Assembly (NCBI RefSeq): GCF_014200455.1
Contig: NZ_JACHBW010000007.1
Coordinates: 124,001-188,000 of the forward strand
Source of the DNA: Paraburkholderia bannensis
Lineage (GTDB): Bacteria; Pseudomonadota; Gammaproteobacteria; Burkholderiales; Burkholderiaceae
Reading direction: 5' to 3'
Length of the DNA stretch: 64,000 nt
In this document: piece after piece, positions 9,815 to 19,373 of the stretch
How positions within the stretch are numbered: position 1 is the stretch's first letter
Layout of the letters: each line of letters starts with the position of its first letter
The notes under the pieces: model-generated
Databases searched by the model: none
What the model was told of the DNA's origin: nothing
Seen by the model: the letters and a program-made list of their open reading frames with translations, nothing else
Made by a program: the position numbers and the translations under genes

Positions 9815-9822
9815 TTTCAGTC

Positions 9823-10842
9823 ATGCTAGATCCCCGCGCACAAACCCTCCTCAAAACGCTGATCGAGCGCTACATCGCCGAAGGTCAGCCGGTCGGCTCG
9901 CGCACGCTGTCGCGTTTCTCCGGGCTCGAACTGAGCCCGGCGACGATCCGCAACGTGATGTCCGACCTGGAGGAGCTGGGGCTCGTTTCCAGCCCGCACA
10001 CCTCGGCGGGGCGCGTGCCCACGCCGCGCGGCTACCGTCTGTTCGTCGACACCATGCTGACCGTCGAGCCTTCCGCCGAAGAGGACGCCGTCACGCGCGC
10101 GGTCAAGACCACGCTGCGCCCGGGCGAGCCGCAGAAGGTGGTGGCGGCGGCGGCCAGCGTGCTGTCGAACCTCTCGCAGTTCGCGGGCGTGGTGCTCACG
10201 CCGCGCCGCAGCCACGTGTTCAAGCAGATCGAGTTCATGCGCCTGTCGGACAAGCGCATCCTGCTCATCATCGTGACGCCCGAAGGCGACGTGCAGAATC
10301 GCATCATGGCGACCCAGCGCGATTTCACGCCTTCCGAGCTGATCGAAGCTTCCAATTACATCAACGCGCATTTCGCGGGTCTCTCCTTCGATGATGTGCG
10401 TCGCCGCCTGCGCGAGGAAATCGATGCCCTGCGTGGCGACATGACCACCCTGATGCACGCGGCCGTGACCGCGAGCACCGAGGAATCCGATACCGGCGAG
10501 ACCGTGCTGATCTCGGGCGAACGCAACCTGCTCGAAGTGGCGGATCTCTCTTCGGACATGGCGCGCCTGCGCAAGCTGTTCGACGTGTTCGACCAGAAGA
10601 CCAGCCTGCTGCAACTGCTGGACGTCTCCAGCCATGCCCAGGGCGTGCAGATCTTCATCGGCGGGGAGTCGCAACTCGTGCCGATCGAGGAAATGAGCGT
10701 GGTGACCGCGCCGTACGAAGTCAACGGCAAGATCGTCGGCACGCTGGGCGTGATCGGCCCCACGCGCATGGCCTACAACCGCGTGATTCCGATTGTGGAT
10801 ATCACCGCGCGCCTGCTTTCGCTCACGCTCAGCCAGAACTGA
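9823..10842 (+). CDS. hrcA: Heat-inducible transcription repressor HrcA
   Basis: Repressor that binds CIRCE operators and shuts off chaperone genes when GroEL is available. The 339 residues match the family length. An N-terminal winged helix ([43 protein letters not shown]) is followed by the GAF-like central and dimerisation domains. The ATG at 9823 was preferred to upstream non-ATG codons because it gives the standard N-terminus [10 protein letters not shown]. It precedes hemH and the grpE-dnaK-dnaJ block. I saw no CIRCE (TTAGCACTC-N9-GAGTGCTAA) in this window, so its target is probably groESL elsewhere. Confidence 0.96.
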   Translation: MLDPRAQTLLKTLIERYIAEGQPVGSRTLSRFSGLELSPATIRNVMSDLEELGLVSSPHTSAGRVPTPRGYRLFVDTMLTVEPSAEEDAVTRAVKTTLRPGEPQKVVAAAASVLSNLSQFAGVVLTPRRSHVFKQIEFMRLSDKRILLIIVTPEGDVQNRIMATQRDFTPSELIEASNYINAHFAGLSFDDVRRRLREEIDALRGDMTTLMHAAVTASTEESDTGETVLISGERNLLEVADLSSDMARLRKLFDVFDQKTSLLQLLDVSSHAQGVQIFIGGESQLVPIEEMSVVTAPYEVNGKIVGTLGVIGPTRMAYNRVIPIVDITARLLSLTLSQN

Positions 10843-10955
10843 GCGTTTGTTCGCCCGTTTGCTCGCCCGATTTCCGTCTGTACGCATGATCGCCCGAAGC
10901 GGCGCGCCGCGCCATTGGCCGAATGGCTAGCGCGGTCGGGTAAAACACTGCCCGC

Positions 10956-10961
10956 TATAAT
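10956..10961 (+). promoter_or_regulatory. Candidate -10 box for hemH
   Basis: A perfect TATAAT lies in the 171-base gap between hrcA and hemH, 52 bases before the hemH ATG. The corresponding -35 position is GC-rich and does not match the consensus, as is common in this genome. Confidence 0.45.
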
Positions 10962-11013
10962 GCGCACTTGTGCAACCGTTGCCGCGCCCCGCGCGTGGCG
11001 TCCCTGATCGCCT

Positions 11014-12081
11014 ATGCGTTTCGACCTCGAACGGCCCTTGCAGTCCACTGTCGCGCATCGTGTCGCGGTGCTGCTCATCAATCTCGGCACCCCCGATGCG
11101 CCCACGCCGCGCGCCGTGCGTCGCTATCTCGCGCAATTTCTCTCCGATCCGCGCGTGGTCGAGATTCCCGCGCCGGTCTGGCAGGTGATCCTGCGCGGGC
11201 TGATCCTGCCGCTGCGCGGGCGCTCGTCCGCCAAAAAATACGCGGCGGTCTGGACCCCCGAAGGCTCGCCGCTGCGCGTACACACGCAAAAGCAGACCGA
11301 CGCCCTGCGACATCTGCTGCAGATCAACGATTACACCGTGCTGGTCGATTACGCGATGCGCTACGGCACGCCCGACATCCCGGCGATGCTCAATCAGCTC
11401 AAGCTCGCGGGCGCCGAACGCATCCTGCTCGTGCCGATGTATCCGCAATATTCGGCGTCGACCACGGCCACGGCTTTCGACGCTGCTTTTGCTGCACTGC
11501 GTCGTATGCGCAACCAGCCGGAAATTCGCACCATCCGTTCGTACCACGACCATCCGGCCTATATCGGCGCGCTGGCGGCCCAGGTGCAGCAGTACTGGCA
11601 TGCGCATGGACGGCCCGATTTCGCTTCCGGCGACCGCCTCGTACTGAGCTTCCACGGCGTGCCGAGCCGCACGCTCGATCTCGGCGATCCGTATCACGAC
11701 CAGTGTCAGCAGACCGCTTCGCTGCTGATGCATGCGCTGGGTCTGTCGACGGTCGAATGCCGCGTGACGTTCCAGTCGCGCTTTGGACGCGCGCAGTGGC
11801 TGCAGCCCTACACCGCACCCACACTCAAGGAACTCGGGCAGGGCGGCGTGCGTCGCGCCGACGTGTTCTGTCCCGGTTTCACGGCGGATTGCCTCGAAAC
11901 AATCGAGGAAATTGGCATGGAAGTGCGCGACGAATTCCTGCATGGCGGCGGCAAGGAGTTCCACCGTATTCCGTGCCTGAACAATTCGCCGGCGTGGATT
12001 TCGGCGCTGGGAGAGATCGTTGCGCAGAACCTGCAAGGCTGGCCGGTGCAGGCGCCGGCTCACGCGGGCGCGACGGCCTGA
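11014..12081 (+). CDS. hemH: Ferrochelatase
   Basis: Inserts Fe2+ into protoporphyrin IX, the last step of haem synthesis, at the inner face of the membrane. The 355-residue protein shows the chelatase signatures [11 protein letters not shown] at the N-terminus, [11 protein letters not shown] (catalytic His) around residue 210 and [16 protein letters not shown] (catalytic Glu) near residue 288. The ATG at 11014 gives the usual N-terminus. It lies between hrcA and hslR, the standard order in Burkholderiaceae, and is probably co-transcribed with hslR 54 bases downstream. Confidence 0.97.
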   Translation: MRFDLERPLQSTVAHRVAVLLINLGTPDAPTPRAVRRYLAQFLSDPRVVEIPAPVWQVILRGLILPLRGRSSAKKYAAVWTPEGSPLRVHTQKQTDALRHLLQINDYTVLVDYAMRYGTPDIPAMLNQLKLAGAERILLVPMYPQYSASTTATAFDAAFAALRRMRNQPEIRTIRSYHDHPAYIGALAAQVQQYWHAHGRPDFASGDRLVLSFHGVPSRTLDLGDPYHDQCQQTASLLMHALGLSTVECRVTFQSRFGRAQWLQPYTAPTLKELGQGGVRRADVFCPGFTADCLETIEEIGMEVRDEFLHGGGKEFHRIPCLNNSPAWISALGEIVAQNLQGWPVQAPAHAGATA

Positions 12082-12135
12082 CAGCGCCGCTGCGCGTTTG
12101 AGCACGGCAGAAGAATTGTCAGCAGGAAGTCATCG

Positions 12136-12543
12136 ATGAACTACAAGATCTCCACCGAACCGGGCGCGCGTTTGCGCATCGACAAATGGCTGTGGGCGGC
12201 GCGGTTTTTCAAGACGCGCTCGCTGGCCACGGACGCCGTGAACAAAGGCCATGTGCGCATCGGCGGCGAGGCGGTCAAGGCGTCGAAGGATGTGCGGGTG
12301 GGCGATCGCGTCGAAGTCGAGATCGATCACGTGCGCTTGGAAGTGGACGTGCTGGGGATCTGTGAAGTGCGCGGGCCGGCGAGCGTTGCGCAATCGCTGT
12401 ATGCAGAAACCGGGGAAAGCCGCGCGGCGCGCGTGGCCGAACAGGAACGACGCAAGCTGTTTCGCGAGCCGGCCTCCGCGTTGCACGGCAGGCCGACCAA
12501 GCGCGACCGGCGCACTATCGACAAACTTTCGCGTGAGGGTTGA
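12136..12543 (+). CDS. hslR: S4-domain RNA-binding protein (heat shock protein 15 family)
   Basis: Small cytoplasmic RNA-binding protein. In E. coli, Hsp15 binds stalled 50S subunits that carry peptidyl-tRNA after heat shock. The 135 residues begin with a classic S4 motif (RIDKWLWAARFFKTRSLATDAV, then GHVRIGGEAVKASKDVRVGD) and end in a basic tail (KRDRRTIDKL). The ribosome site AGGAAG lies about 8 bases before the ATG. It follows hemH and precedes the grpE-dnaK-dnaJ heat-shock block, consistent with a stress role. Its last 29 bases overlap a small gene on the other strand. Confidence 0.93.
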   Translation: MNYKISTEPGARLRIDKWLWAARFFKTRSLATDAVNKGHVRIGGEAVKASKDVRVGDRVEVEIDHVRLEVDVLGICEVRGPASVAQSLYAETGESRAARVAEQERRKLFREPASALHGRPTKRDRRTIDKLSREG

Positions 12544-12676
12544 AGAGCGCTTCCATCGTGGCGTGCGCGCTCCCATATTCCGTGGTGTTGTCGTTCACGG
12601 CGCCCGACATGCAGATGGTGGTGGTCCCGGCGATCAGTACCAGAGCGACCACCGAGATGGCAAAGGTCAGTTTCAC
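12515..12676 (-). CDS. Small hypothetical secreted or membrane protein
   Basis: Unrecognised 53-residue protein with a textbook signal peptide or single membrane segment (MKLTFAISVVALVLIAG at residues 1-17) followed by a short polar tail with two Cys. The GTG start at 12676 is chosen because GGGGAG lies 4 bases upstream on the same strand. An ATG four codons further upstream lacks a ribosome site. Its 3' end overlaps the end of hslR tail to tail by 29 bases. The signal-like N-terminus and ribosome site argue for a real gene, but its shortness and overlap leave doubt. Confidence 0.45.
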   Translation of the reverse strand: MKLTFAISVVALVLIAGTTTICMSGAVNDNTTEYGSAHATMEALFNPHAKVCR

Positions 12677-12910
12677 GGTACTCCCCATGGGATCGCTGCA
12701 AAACGGCCAGACAGGTGGCCCGTTGTGGTGCGTGCGGACCGGTTCGGTGGGGTGTTGAAAGCTCCGGGTAAACACGGCGTGATCAGCACCTGCTCCTGAG
12801 TGTAGGTCAGCCGCGCGGCGCACTCAATCCGATTTTTTCCGCGCTGCAGTAATGGTTGTAACCGGCGGTTTCGGTGCTTTGATGTTTGTCTAAAAAAGCG
12901 CGCGGAAGCC

Positions 12911-12938
12911 CTTGAAACAAGCGATCCGGCACCCATGT
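12911..12938 (+). promoter_or_regulatory. Sigma-32 (RpoH) type promoter of grpE
   Basis: The -35 CTTGAAA (12911-12917) matches the heat-shock consensus exactly. After a 13-base spacer the -10 is ACCCATGT (12931-12938), which matches CCCCATnT at all but the first base. Transcription would start near 12945, leaving a leader of about 105 bases before the grpE ATG. GrpE is a known RpoH target in proteobacteria. Confidence 0.8.
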
Positions 12939-12951
12939 GCTGTCGCAATCC

Positions 12952-13026
12952 ACGAAGCATCTGTCGCGCTGGCGCAACGCGCAGCGAGCGGAGGGGCGGG
13001 ATGCCCCACGCTTCGTTCCCTTTTTT
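12952..13026 (+). promoter_or_regulatory. Structured 5' leader of grpE, possible attenuator or thermosensor
   Basis: Inverted repeats can form a three-way structure: a closing stem ACGAAGC (12952-12958) with GCTTCGT (13010-13016), a hairpin CGCTG/CAGCG (12967-12986) and a hairpin GGGGC/GCCCC (12993-13007). Six T residues follow at 13021-13026. The layout resembles an intrinsic terminator or a regulatory leader. Its function is inference only. Confidence 0.4.
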
Positions 13027-13049
13027 ACTATTCAACGACGTTCAGCGAC

Positions 13050-13619
13050 ATGGAAAACACGCAAGAGAACCCGACGAGCCAGAACCCCACGCCCGCGGAC
13101 GAGGCGTCGCAGGCCGCTGCCGCCGCCCCGCAGCAAGAGGGCGTTGCCGCCGCACCGGCAGCCGAAGGCGCCGACGCCGCGCTGGCCGAAGCCCAGGCGA
13201 AGATCGCCGAACTGCAGGACGCGTTCATGCGCGCCAAGGCCGAGACGGAAAACGTCCGCCGCCGCGCGCAGGAAGACGTCGCCAAGGCCCACAAGTTCGC
13301 GATCGAAAGCTTCGCCGAACACCTGCTGCCGGTGGTGGACAGCCTGGAAGCCGCGCTCGCGCACGGCTCGGACGACCTCGCCAAGGTCAACGAAGGCGTC
13401 GAACTCACGCTCAAGCAGCTCTCCGGCGCGCTGGAGAAGGGCAAGGTGGTGGCGATCAACCCGGTTGGCGAGAAGTTCGATCCGCATCGCCATCAGGCTA
13501 TCTCGATGGTGCCGTCCGAGCAGGAAGCCAACACCGTCGTTTCGGTCCTGCAAAAGGGTTACGTGATCGCCGAGCGCGTGCTGCGTCCGGCGCTGGTCAC
13601 GGTTTCCCAACCTAAATAA
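13050..13619 (+). CDS. grpE: Nucleotide exchange factor GrpE
   Basis: Releases ADP from DnaK in the Hsp70 cycle. The 189 residues have an Ala/Pro/Gln-rich N-terminus, a long coiled coil ([27 protein letters not shown], about 51-77) and the C-terminal beta domain with the GrpE signature ([15 protein letters not shown] and [16 protein letters not shown]). The frame stays open upstream to 12912, but the ATG at 13050 gives the usual N-terminus MENTQENP and lies downstream of the sigma-32 promoter and leader. No clear ribosome site precedes it. It is followed by dnaK after 312 bases. Confidence 0.96.
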   Translation: MENTQENPTSQNPTPADEASQAAAAAPQQEGVAAAPAAEGADAALAEAQAKIAELQDAFMRAKAETENVRRRAQEDVAKAHKFAIESFAEHLLPVVDSLEAALAHGSDDLAKVNEGVELTLKQLSGALEKGKVVAINPVGEKFDPHRHQAISMVPSEQEANTVVSVLQKGYVIAERVLRPALVTVSQPK

Positions 13620-13931
13620 ACGGCGCGAACCGGTCGATAACTGCCGTAACCGGTTGCCTGGATCACCGCTTTCAACGGCCTCTACATCGATTTGCGTGAA
13701 ATTGCGTCGATCTGTGAAAGGCATTCGAAAGCAAAGGGCGGCGCGTTTCCCCGAACATCGCGAAAAAGCGCCGCCGATTGAAAAAAATTAACGAACGCAT
13801 AGCCCGAAGCTCTTGAAAACGCCGTCTCGGCACTTATTTGGGCAGCAGTTCTGAATGAATTGAGGCGTAGCGCCAGCCAAAGCGACAAGCGGCGCACGCA
13901 ACAGCGGATCAAAATTGGAGAATTGAGAAAA
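13620..13931 (+). other. grpE-dnaK intergenic region with two hairpins and the dnaK promoter
   Basis: There is no gene here. An AACCGGT/ACCGGTT hairpin (13628-13655) follows the grpE stop. A longer-looped GGCGGCGC/GCGCCGCC inverted repeat spans 13737-13775. The dnaK heat-shock promoter lies at 13812-13839. Neither hairpin is followed by a T tract, so partial read-through from grpE to dnaK seems likely. Confidence 0.5.
13812..13839 (+). promoter_or_regulatory. Sigma-32 type promoter of dnaK
   Basis: CTTGAAA (13812-13818), a 13-base spacer and ACTTATTT (13832-13839, 5 of 8 to CCCCATnT) lie about 93 bases before the dnaK ATG. The -35 sequence and spacing are identical to those in front of grpE. 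Confidence 0.65.
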
Positions 13932-15890
13932 ATGGGCAAAATCATCGGTATCGACCTTGGCACCACGAACTCGTGCGTGGCGCTGATGGAAGGCAATCAG
14001 GTCAAGGTGATCGAGAACTCGGAAGGCGCCCGTACGACGCCGTCGATCATCGCCTACATGGACGACAACGAAGTGCTGGTCGGCGCACCGGCCAAGCGTC
14101 AGTCGGTCACCAACCCGCGCAACACGCTGTACGCAGTCAAGCGCCTGATCGGCCGCCGCTTCGACGAAAAGGAAGTGCAGAAGGACATCAACCTGATGCC
14201 CTACCAGATCGTCAAGCATGACAACGGCGACGCATGGGTTGCCGCGCACGGCCAGAACCTCGCACCGTCGCAGGTTTCGGCAGAAGTGCTGCGCAAGATG
14301 AAGAAGACCGCTGAAGACTACCTCGGCGAGCCGGTCACGGAAGCCGTGATCACGGTTCCCGCGTACTTCAACGACAGCCAGCGTCAAGCCACCAAGGACG
14401 CAGGCCGCATCGCCGGTCTGGAAGTCAAGCGCATCATCAACGAACCGACCGCAGCCGCACTGGCTTTCGGCCTCGACAAGGCCGAGAAGGGCGACCGCAA
14501 GATCGCCGTGTTCGACCTGGGCGGCGGCACGTTCGACATCTCGATCATCGAAATCGCTGATGTGGACGGCGAGATGCAGTTCGAAGTGCTCTCGACCAAC
14601 GGCGACACGTTCCTCGGCGGCGAAGACTTCGACCAGCGCATCATCGATTACATCATCGGCGAATTCAAGAAAGAGCAGGGCGTCGACCTCTCGAAGGACG
14701 TGCTCGCGCTGCAACGCCTGAAGGAAGCCGCCGAAAAGGCCAAGATCGAACTGTCGTCGGGCCAGCAGACTGAAATCAACCTGCCGTACATCACGGCGGA
14801 CGCTTCGGGTCCCAAGCACTTGAACCTGAAGATCACGCGCGCCAAGCTGGAAGCGCTGGTCGAAGACCTGATCGAGCGCACCATCGAGCCGTGCCGCGTG
14901 GCGATCAAGGACGCAGGCGTGAAGGTTGGCGACATCGACGACGTGATCCTCGTCGGCGGCCAGACGCGTATGCCGAAGGTGCAGGAGAAGGTCAAGGAGT
15001 TCTTCGGCAAGGACCCGCGCCGCGACGTGAACCCGGACGAAGCCGTGGCCGTTGGCGCCGCGATTCAAGGCCAGGTTCTGTCGGGCGACCGCAAGGACGT
15101 GCTGCTGCTCGACGTGACCCCGCTGTCGCTCGGTATCGAGACGCTCGGCGGCGTGATGACGAAGATGATCAACAAGAACACCACGATCCCGACCAAGCAC
15201 TCGCAGGTCTACTCGACGGCTGACGACAGCCAGTCGGCCGTGACGATCAAGGTGTATCAGGGCGAACGCGAAATGGCGGCGGGCAACAAGCTGCTGGGCG
15301 AGTTCAACCTCGAAGGCATTCCGCCCGCACCGCGCGGCGTGCCGCAGATCGAAGTGAGCTTCGATATCGACGCGAACGGCATTCTGCACGTCGGCGCGAA
15401 GGACAAGGCGACCGGCAAGGAAAACCGCATCACGATCAAGGCGAACTCGGGTCTGTCCGAAGCCGAAATCGAGAAGATGGTGAAGGACGCCGAAGCGAAC
15501 GCGGAAGAAGATCACCGTCTGCGTGAGATTGCCGATGCGCGCAACCAGGGCGATGCGCTGGTGCACAGCACGAAGAAGGCAGTGGCCGAGTACGGCGACA
15601 AGATCGATGCGTCCGAAAAGGACAAGATCGAAGCCGCACTGAAGGAACTCGAAGAGACGCTGAAGGATACGTCGGCTGACAAGGCGACGATCGAAGCGAA
15701 GGTCGAGGCGCTGTCCACCGCTTCGCAGAAGCTCGGCGAAAAGATGTACGCCGACATGCAGGCGCAGCAGGCTGGCGCGGCAGGTGCAGCGGGCGCGGCG
15801 GGTGCAGGTGCCGCCGGTGCCGAGCAAGGCGCGCAGAACCACGCCGACGACGTCGTCGACGCCGAGTTCAAGGAAGTCAAGAAGGACTAA
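13932..15890 (+). CDS. dnaK: Molecular chaperone DnaK (Hsp70)
   Basis: ATP-driven chaperone that works with DnaJ and GrpE in protein folding and in control of the heat-shock sigma factor. The 652-residue protein has the Hsp70 signatures [11 protein letters not shown] near the N-terminus, [12 protein letters not shown] and [13 protein letters not shown], the linker [13 protein letters not shown], the substrate domain, a lid, a Gly/Ala-rich tail (AGAAGAAGAAGAGAAG) and the final [14 protein letters not shown]. The ATG at 13932 is preceded by GGAG at 13917-13920 and gives [10 protein letters not shown]. It is part of the grpE-dnaK-dnaJ heat-shock cluster with its own sigma-32-type promoter. Confidence 0.99.
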   Translation: MGKIIGIDLGTTNSCVALMEGNQVKVIENSEGARTTPSIIAYMDDNEVLVGAPAKRQSVTNPRNTLYAVKRLIGRRFDEKEVQKDINLMPYQIVKHDNGDAWVAAHGQNLAPSQVSAEVLRKMKKTAEDYLGEPVTEAVITVPAYFNDSQRQATKDAGRIAGLEVKRIINEPTAAALAFGLDKAEKGDRKIAVFDLGGGTFDISIIEIADVDGEMQFEVLSTNGDTFLGGEDFDQRIIDYIIGEFKKEQGVDLSKDVLALQRLKEAAEKAKIELSSGQQTEINLPYITADASGPKHLNLKITRAKLEALVEDLIERTIEPCRVAIKDAGVKVGDIDDVILVGGQTRMPKVQEKVKEFFGKDPRRDVNPDEAVAVGAAIQGQVLSGDRKDVLLLDVTPLSLGIETLGGVMTKMINKNTTIPTKHSQVYSTADDSQSAVTIKVYQGEREMAAGNKLLGEFNLEGIPPAPRGVPQIEVSFDIDANGILHVGAKDKATGKENRITIKANSGLSEAEIEKMVKDAEANAEEDHRLREIADARNQGDALVHSTKKAVAEYGDKIDASEKDKIEAALKELEETLKDTSADKATIEAKVEALSTASQKLGEKMYADMQAQQAGAAGAAGAAGAGAAGAEQGAQNHADDVVDAEFKEVKKD

Positions 15891-15905
15891 GCGTCCGGAT
15901 GCCGA

Positions 15906-15931
15906 GGCTGCAACCGTTGGCGGTTGCAGCC
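15906..15931 (+). terminator. Perfect 11-bp hairpin after dnaK
   Basis: GGCTGCAACCG (15906-15916) and CGGTTGCAGCC (15921-15931) form a perfect stem with a TTGG loop, 15 bases after the dnaK stop. No T tract follows, so it may attenuate or stabilise dnaK mRNA rather than fully separate it from dnaJ, 248 bases further on. Confidence 0.55.
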
Positions 15932-16179
15932 AGAGCAGCAAGGACGGCGGCGGCCGCATCGGTTACGATGCGTTCTGCATTGCAGCGCCTGGCGAGCCTT
16001 CACGGCTCTCCGGGCACATTTGTTTTATGGAGGCCGTTCTTTTTCAGGGGCCGCAAGCGCGTTTGAAGTCGGTGAGAAGCGCGTGCGCGGGGTTCAGGAA
16101 GAGCGGCTAACGGGTCACGAGATCCAGCATTCAAGAGGAGCCGGCGTGCGCGCAGCGTGCGCTTTGGCGTTGAACCGAT

Positions 16180-17313
16180 ATGGCGAAACGGGATTACTAC
16201 GAGGTTCTGGGCGTCGCGAAGAACGCGAGCGACGACGAAATCAAGAAGGCGTATCGCAAGCTGGCGATGAAGTACCACCCCGACCGCAATCCGGACAACA
16301 AGGATGCGGAAGAGCATTTCAAGGAGGCCAAAGAGGCCTATGAAATGCTGTCGGACTCGCAAAAGCGCGCGGCTTACGACCAGTACGGCCATGCGGGCGT
16401 CGATCCCAACATGGGCGGCGCGGGTACGCAGGGCTTCGGCGGATTCGCGGACGCTTTCGGCGACATCTTCGGCGATATCTTCGGCCAGGCGGCCGGCGGC
16501 CGCGGCGGCCAGCGCAGCGGCCCGCAGGTGTATCGCGGCGCGGACCTGCGCTACAGCATGGAAATCACGCTGGAGCAGGCGGCGCACGGCTACGAAACGC
16601 AGATCCGCGTGCCGGGCTGGAGCAGTTGCGAGGTTTGCCACGGCTCGGGCGCGAAGCCCGGCACCAAGCCGGAAACCTGCCCGACCTGTCACGGTTCGGG
16701 TTCGGTGCGCATGTCGCAGGGCTTTTTCAGCATCCAGCAGACTTGCCCGAAGTGTCACGGCACCGGTTCGTACATCCCTGAACCCTGCACGTCCTGCCAC
16801 GGCGCGGGCAAGGTGAAGGAAACCAAGACGCTGGAAGTGAAGATTCCGGCGGGCATCGACGACGGCATGCGCATCCGCTCGGCCGGCAACGGCGAGCCGG
16901 GCATCAACGGCGGTCCCTCGGGCGACCTGTACGTCGAGATCCACATCAAGCAGCACGGCGTGTTCGAGCGCGACGGCGACGATCTGCATTGCCAGATGCC
17001 GATTCCGTTCTCGACGGCCGCGCTCGGCGGCGAGATCGAAGTGCCCACGCTGGCGGGCCGCGCGACCTTCCCGGTTCCCGAAGGCACCCAGTCGGGCAAG
17101 ACGTTCCGTCTACGCGGCAAGGGCATCAAGGGTCTGCGTTCGAGCATCGCGGGCGATCTCTACGTGCACGTGCAGGTGGAAACGCCGGTCAAGCTCACCG
17201 AGCACCAGCGCGAACTGCTTCAGCAGTTCGAGAAGTCGCTCGTGGAAGGCGGCTCGCGCCACAGCCCGCAAAGCAAGAGCTGGTTCGACCGCGTCAAGAG
17301 CTTCTTCGATTGA
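16180..17313 (+). CDS. dnaJ: Chaperone DnaJ (Hsp40)
   Basis: Co-chaperone that delivers substrates to DnaK and stimulates its ATPase. The 377 residues show the full class I layout: J domain with the HPD motif at 33-35, a Gly/Phe-rich linker ([16 protein letters not shown]), four CxxCxGxG zinc-binding repeats between about 148 and 212 ([32 protein letters not shown]) and the C-terminal substrate-binding domain. The start ATG follows a 289-base gap after dnaK that contains a hairpin. No separate heat-shock promoter was recognised, so read-through from dnaK is likely. Confidence 0.99.
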   Translation: MAKRDYYEVLGVAKNASDDEIKKAYRKLAMKYHPDRNPDNKDAEEHFKEAKEAYEMLSDSQKRAAYDQYGHAGVDPNMGGAGTQGFGGFADAFGDIFGDIFGQAAGGRGGQRSGPQVYRGADLRYSMEITLEQAAHGYETQIRVPGWSSCEVCHGSGAKPGTKPETCPTCHGSGSVRMSQGFFSIQQTCPKCHGTGSYIPEPCTSCHGAGKVKETKTLEVKIPAGIDDGMRIRSAGNGEPGINGGPSGDLYVEIHIKQHGVFERDGDDLHCQMPIPFSTAALGGEIEVPTLAGRATFPVPEGTQSGKTFRLRGKGIKGLRSSIAGDLYVHVQVETPVKLTEHQRELLQQFEKSLVEGGSRHSPQSKSWFDRVKSFFD

Positions 17314-17392
17314 TGCGCGGGTTTCGGGGCGCGCTGCGGGTTTGGCTTGAAACGCCAGCGTGCTCCGGACCAGTCAGGCAGGTAGTCACACA

Positions 17393-19291
17393 ATGGCCGT
17401 TACTCCAGGCGGCGCGGTGTTCGCGCTGCTCGACGATGGCGACTCGACGGCGCAGCGCCGTTCGAGCCGTCTCTATACGGGCTTCGTGCGCGAACTCGCG
17501 TGCGAGCGCCCAGCCGATCTCGACGTGATTTGCGAACAGGTGCGCGCCGCGCAGCAGGCGGGGCTGCACAGCCTCGTGCTCGGCGATTACGACTTCGGGC
17601 GCGCACTCGTGCTCGGCCAGCAGAGCGCCCCCATTCATGAAACGCAGCACGGCCACGCCGCGCTGCGTTTTTTCTTGTTCGAACGCTGCGAGAAGCTCTC
17701 GCGCGATGAAGCCGATGCGTGGCTCGCGGCGCGCGAGGGCTGCACATCGGACGAGCATGCACCGCATCCCGCAGGCATCGCAGGCGTGACGATGGGCGTG
17801 GACCGCGAGCGCTTCGAGCGCGACATCGGCGCAGTGCAGGACGCGCTGCGCATCGGCGACACGTATCAGGTCAACTACACCTATCGGCTCGGTTTCGAGG
17901 CGTTTGGTTCGCCGCTCGCGCTGTATCGGCGCTTGCGCGAGCGTCAACGCGTGCGTTACGGCGCGTTGATCGCGCTGCCGGGCGACCGCTGGGTGCTGTC
18001 GTGCTCGCCGGAGCTGTTCGTCGAGAAACACGGCGACACCCTGCGCGCCAAGCCGATGAAGGGCACCGCCGCGCGTTGGGCCGATCCGGCCGAGGATGCC
18101 GCCGCCGCGCGGTTTCTCGGCAACGATCCCAAGAACCGCGCCGAAAACGTCATGATCGTCGATCTGCTGCGCAACGACATCTCGCGCGTGGCGCAGACTG
18201 GCACCGTGCGCGTGCCGGCGCTGTTCAGCGTCGAGCCGTATGCGTCGGTGTGGCAGATGACCTCGACGGTCGAAGCGAAGCTGCGCGAAGGCACCACATT
18301 CGCCGACGCGATGCGCGCGCTGTTCCCCTGCGGCTCGATCACCGGCGCGCCCAAGCATCGGACGATGGAGCTGATCGACGCGCTGGAGCATGGCCCGCGC
18401 GGGCTGTACACGGGCACGATCGGCTGGTTCGACGCGCCGCGCGATGGCGATGCCTGCGGCGATTTTTGCCTCTCGGTGGTGATCCGTACGCTGACGCTGG
18501 AAGCCGCGCAGGCGGCCACGGCGGGAATACGCCGCGGCGAGATGGGAGTGGGCGCGGGCATCGTGCTCGACAGCGTGGCCGCCGACGAATATGAGGAGAT
18601 GCGTTTGAAAGCCCGCTTCCTGACCGGAGCCGATCCCGGCATCGAACTGTTCGAAACGATGTACGCAACGCGCGCCCAGGGCGTGCGCCACCTCGAACGC
18701 CATCTCGCGCGGCTTGCGTCGAGCGCCGCGTGGTTCGATTTCCCGTGCGATGTCGAGGCATTGCGGGCGCGTCTCGCGCAGGCCTGCGCCGCATGGCCGG
18801 ACGATGACGCGAGTGACGCACCGCATCGCGTGCGCGTTGCGCTGGCCAAAAGCGGCGAAATCACGCTGACGTCCGCACCGCTTGCGCCGCTGGCGCACGA
18901 CACCGTGGGCGTGATGTTCGCGTCGGACCACGGCTTCGCGCCGGTTGCCTCCGCGGATGCGCTCCTGCTGCGCAAGTCCACGCGCCGCGCCGAATTCGAC
19001 CGCGCATGGCGCGCGGCGGAAGCACAAGGCGCCTTCGACATGCTCTTCTTCAACGAGCGCGGCGAGTTGACCGAAGGCGGCCGCTCGAACGTGTTCGTGA
19101 AGCTCGGCGGTCAGTGGTGGACGCCGCCGCTGGTTTCGGGCGTGCTCCCGGGCGTGATGCGCGGCGTGCTACTCGACGATCAGACATTGGGCGCGCAGGA
19201 GCGTGTCCTCACGCGTGCCGACGTGCTGGAAGCCGAAGCGCTCCTGCTTACCAACGCCCTGCGCGGCGCAGTGCCGGCGAAGCTGATGTAA
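17393..19291 (+). CDS. pabB: Bifunctional aminodeoxychorismate synthase component I / aminodeoxychorismate lyase
   Basis: Makes 4-aminobenzoate for folate synthesis. The first part is a chorismate-binding PabB domain (KPMKGTAAR, NDPKNRAENVMIVDLLRND, FPCGSITGAPK and GEMGVGAGIV). The last ~200 residues are a PLP-dependent class IV aminotransferase fold of the PabC type (FFNERGELTEGGRSNVFV, with VLPGVMRG). The fused 632-residue protein therefore covers both steps after the PabA amidotransferase, which is not in the window. The ATG at 17393 is the first ATG giving a normal N-terminus. The last base is followed by a bidirectional terminator. Confidence 0.93.
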   Translation: MAVTPGGAVFALLDDGDSTAQRRSSRLYTGFVRELACERPADLDVICEQVRAAQQAGLHSLVLGDYDFGRALVLGQQSAPIHETQHGHAALRFFLFERCEKLSRDEADAWLAAREGCTSDEHAPHPAGIAGVTMGVDRERFERDIGAVQDALRIGDTYQVNYTYRLGFEAFGSPLALYRRLRERQRVRYGALIALPGDRWVLSCSPELFVEKHGDTLRAKPMKGTAARWADPAEDAAAARFLGNDPKNRAENVMIVDLLRNDISRVAQTGTVRVPALFSVEPYASVWQMTSTVEAKLREGTTFADAMRALFPCGSITGAPKHRTMELIDALEHGPRGLYTGTIGWFDAPRDGDACGDFCLSVVIRTLTLEAAQAATAGIRRGEMGVGAGIVLDSVAADEYEEMRLKARFLTGADPGIELFETMYATRAQGVRHLERHLARLASSAAWFDFPCDVEALRARLAQACAAWPDDDASDAPHRVRVALAKSGEITLTSAPLAPLAHDTVGVMFASDHGFAPVASADALLLRKSTRRAEFDRAWRAAEAQGAFDMLFFNERGELTEGGRSNVFVKLGGQWWTPPLVSGVLPGVMRGVLLDDQTLGAQERVLTRADVLEAEALLLTNALRGAVPAKLM

Positions 19292-19317
19292 AACCGCGCC
19301 ACCACGCAGCCCCAAAC

Positions 19318-19351
19318 AAAAAGCGCGTGCCATCAAGGTCACGCGCTTTTT
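19318..19351. terminator. Bidirectional intrinsic terminator between pabBC and panB
   Basis: AAAAAGCGCGTG (19318-19329) and CACGCGCTTTTT (19340-19351) are perfect 12-base arms around a 10-base loop, with T tracts on both strands. The element serves the convergent genes on each side. Confidence 0.92.
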
Positions 19352-19373
19352 CATATCGGCACGAAAAACGGCT

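Larger units (their letters stand above)
12677..13049 (+). other. Intergenic region with grpE promoter and structured leader
   Basis: This stretch of 373 bases has no convincing gene. The first half (to about 12900) shows nothing I can interpret. The second half holds the sigma-32-like promoter of grpE and a leader able to form a branched structure, both listed separately. Confidence 0.6.

Noticed and set aside
9622..9822. A CIRCE operator in front of hrcA
   Set aside because: I looked for TTAGCACTC-N9-GAGTGCTAA here and before grpE and dnaK and found nothing close.
13788..15959. A 723-codon open frame antisense to dnaK
   Set aside because: A long antisense frame opposite dnaK is a known artefact of its codon bias. 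The product has no recognisable domain, and dnaK is unquestionable on the other strand.
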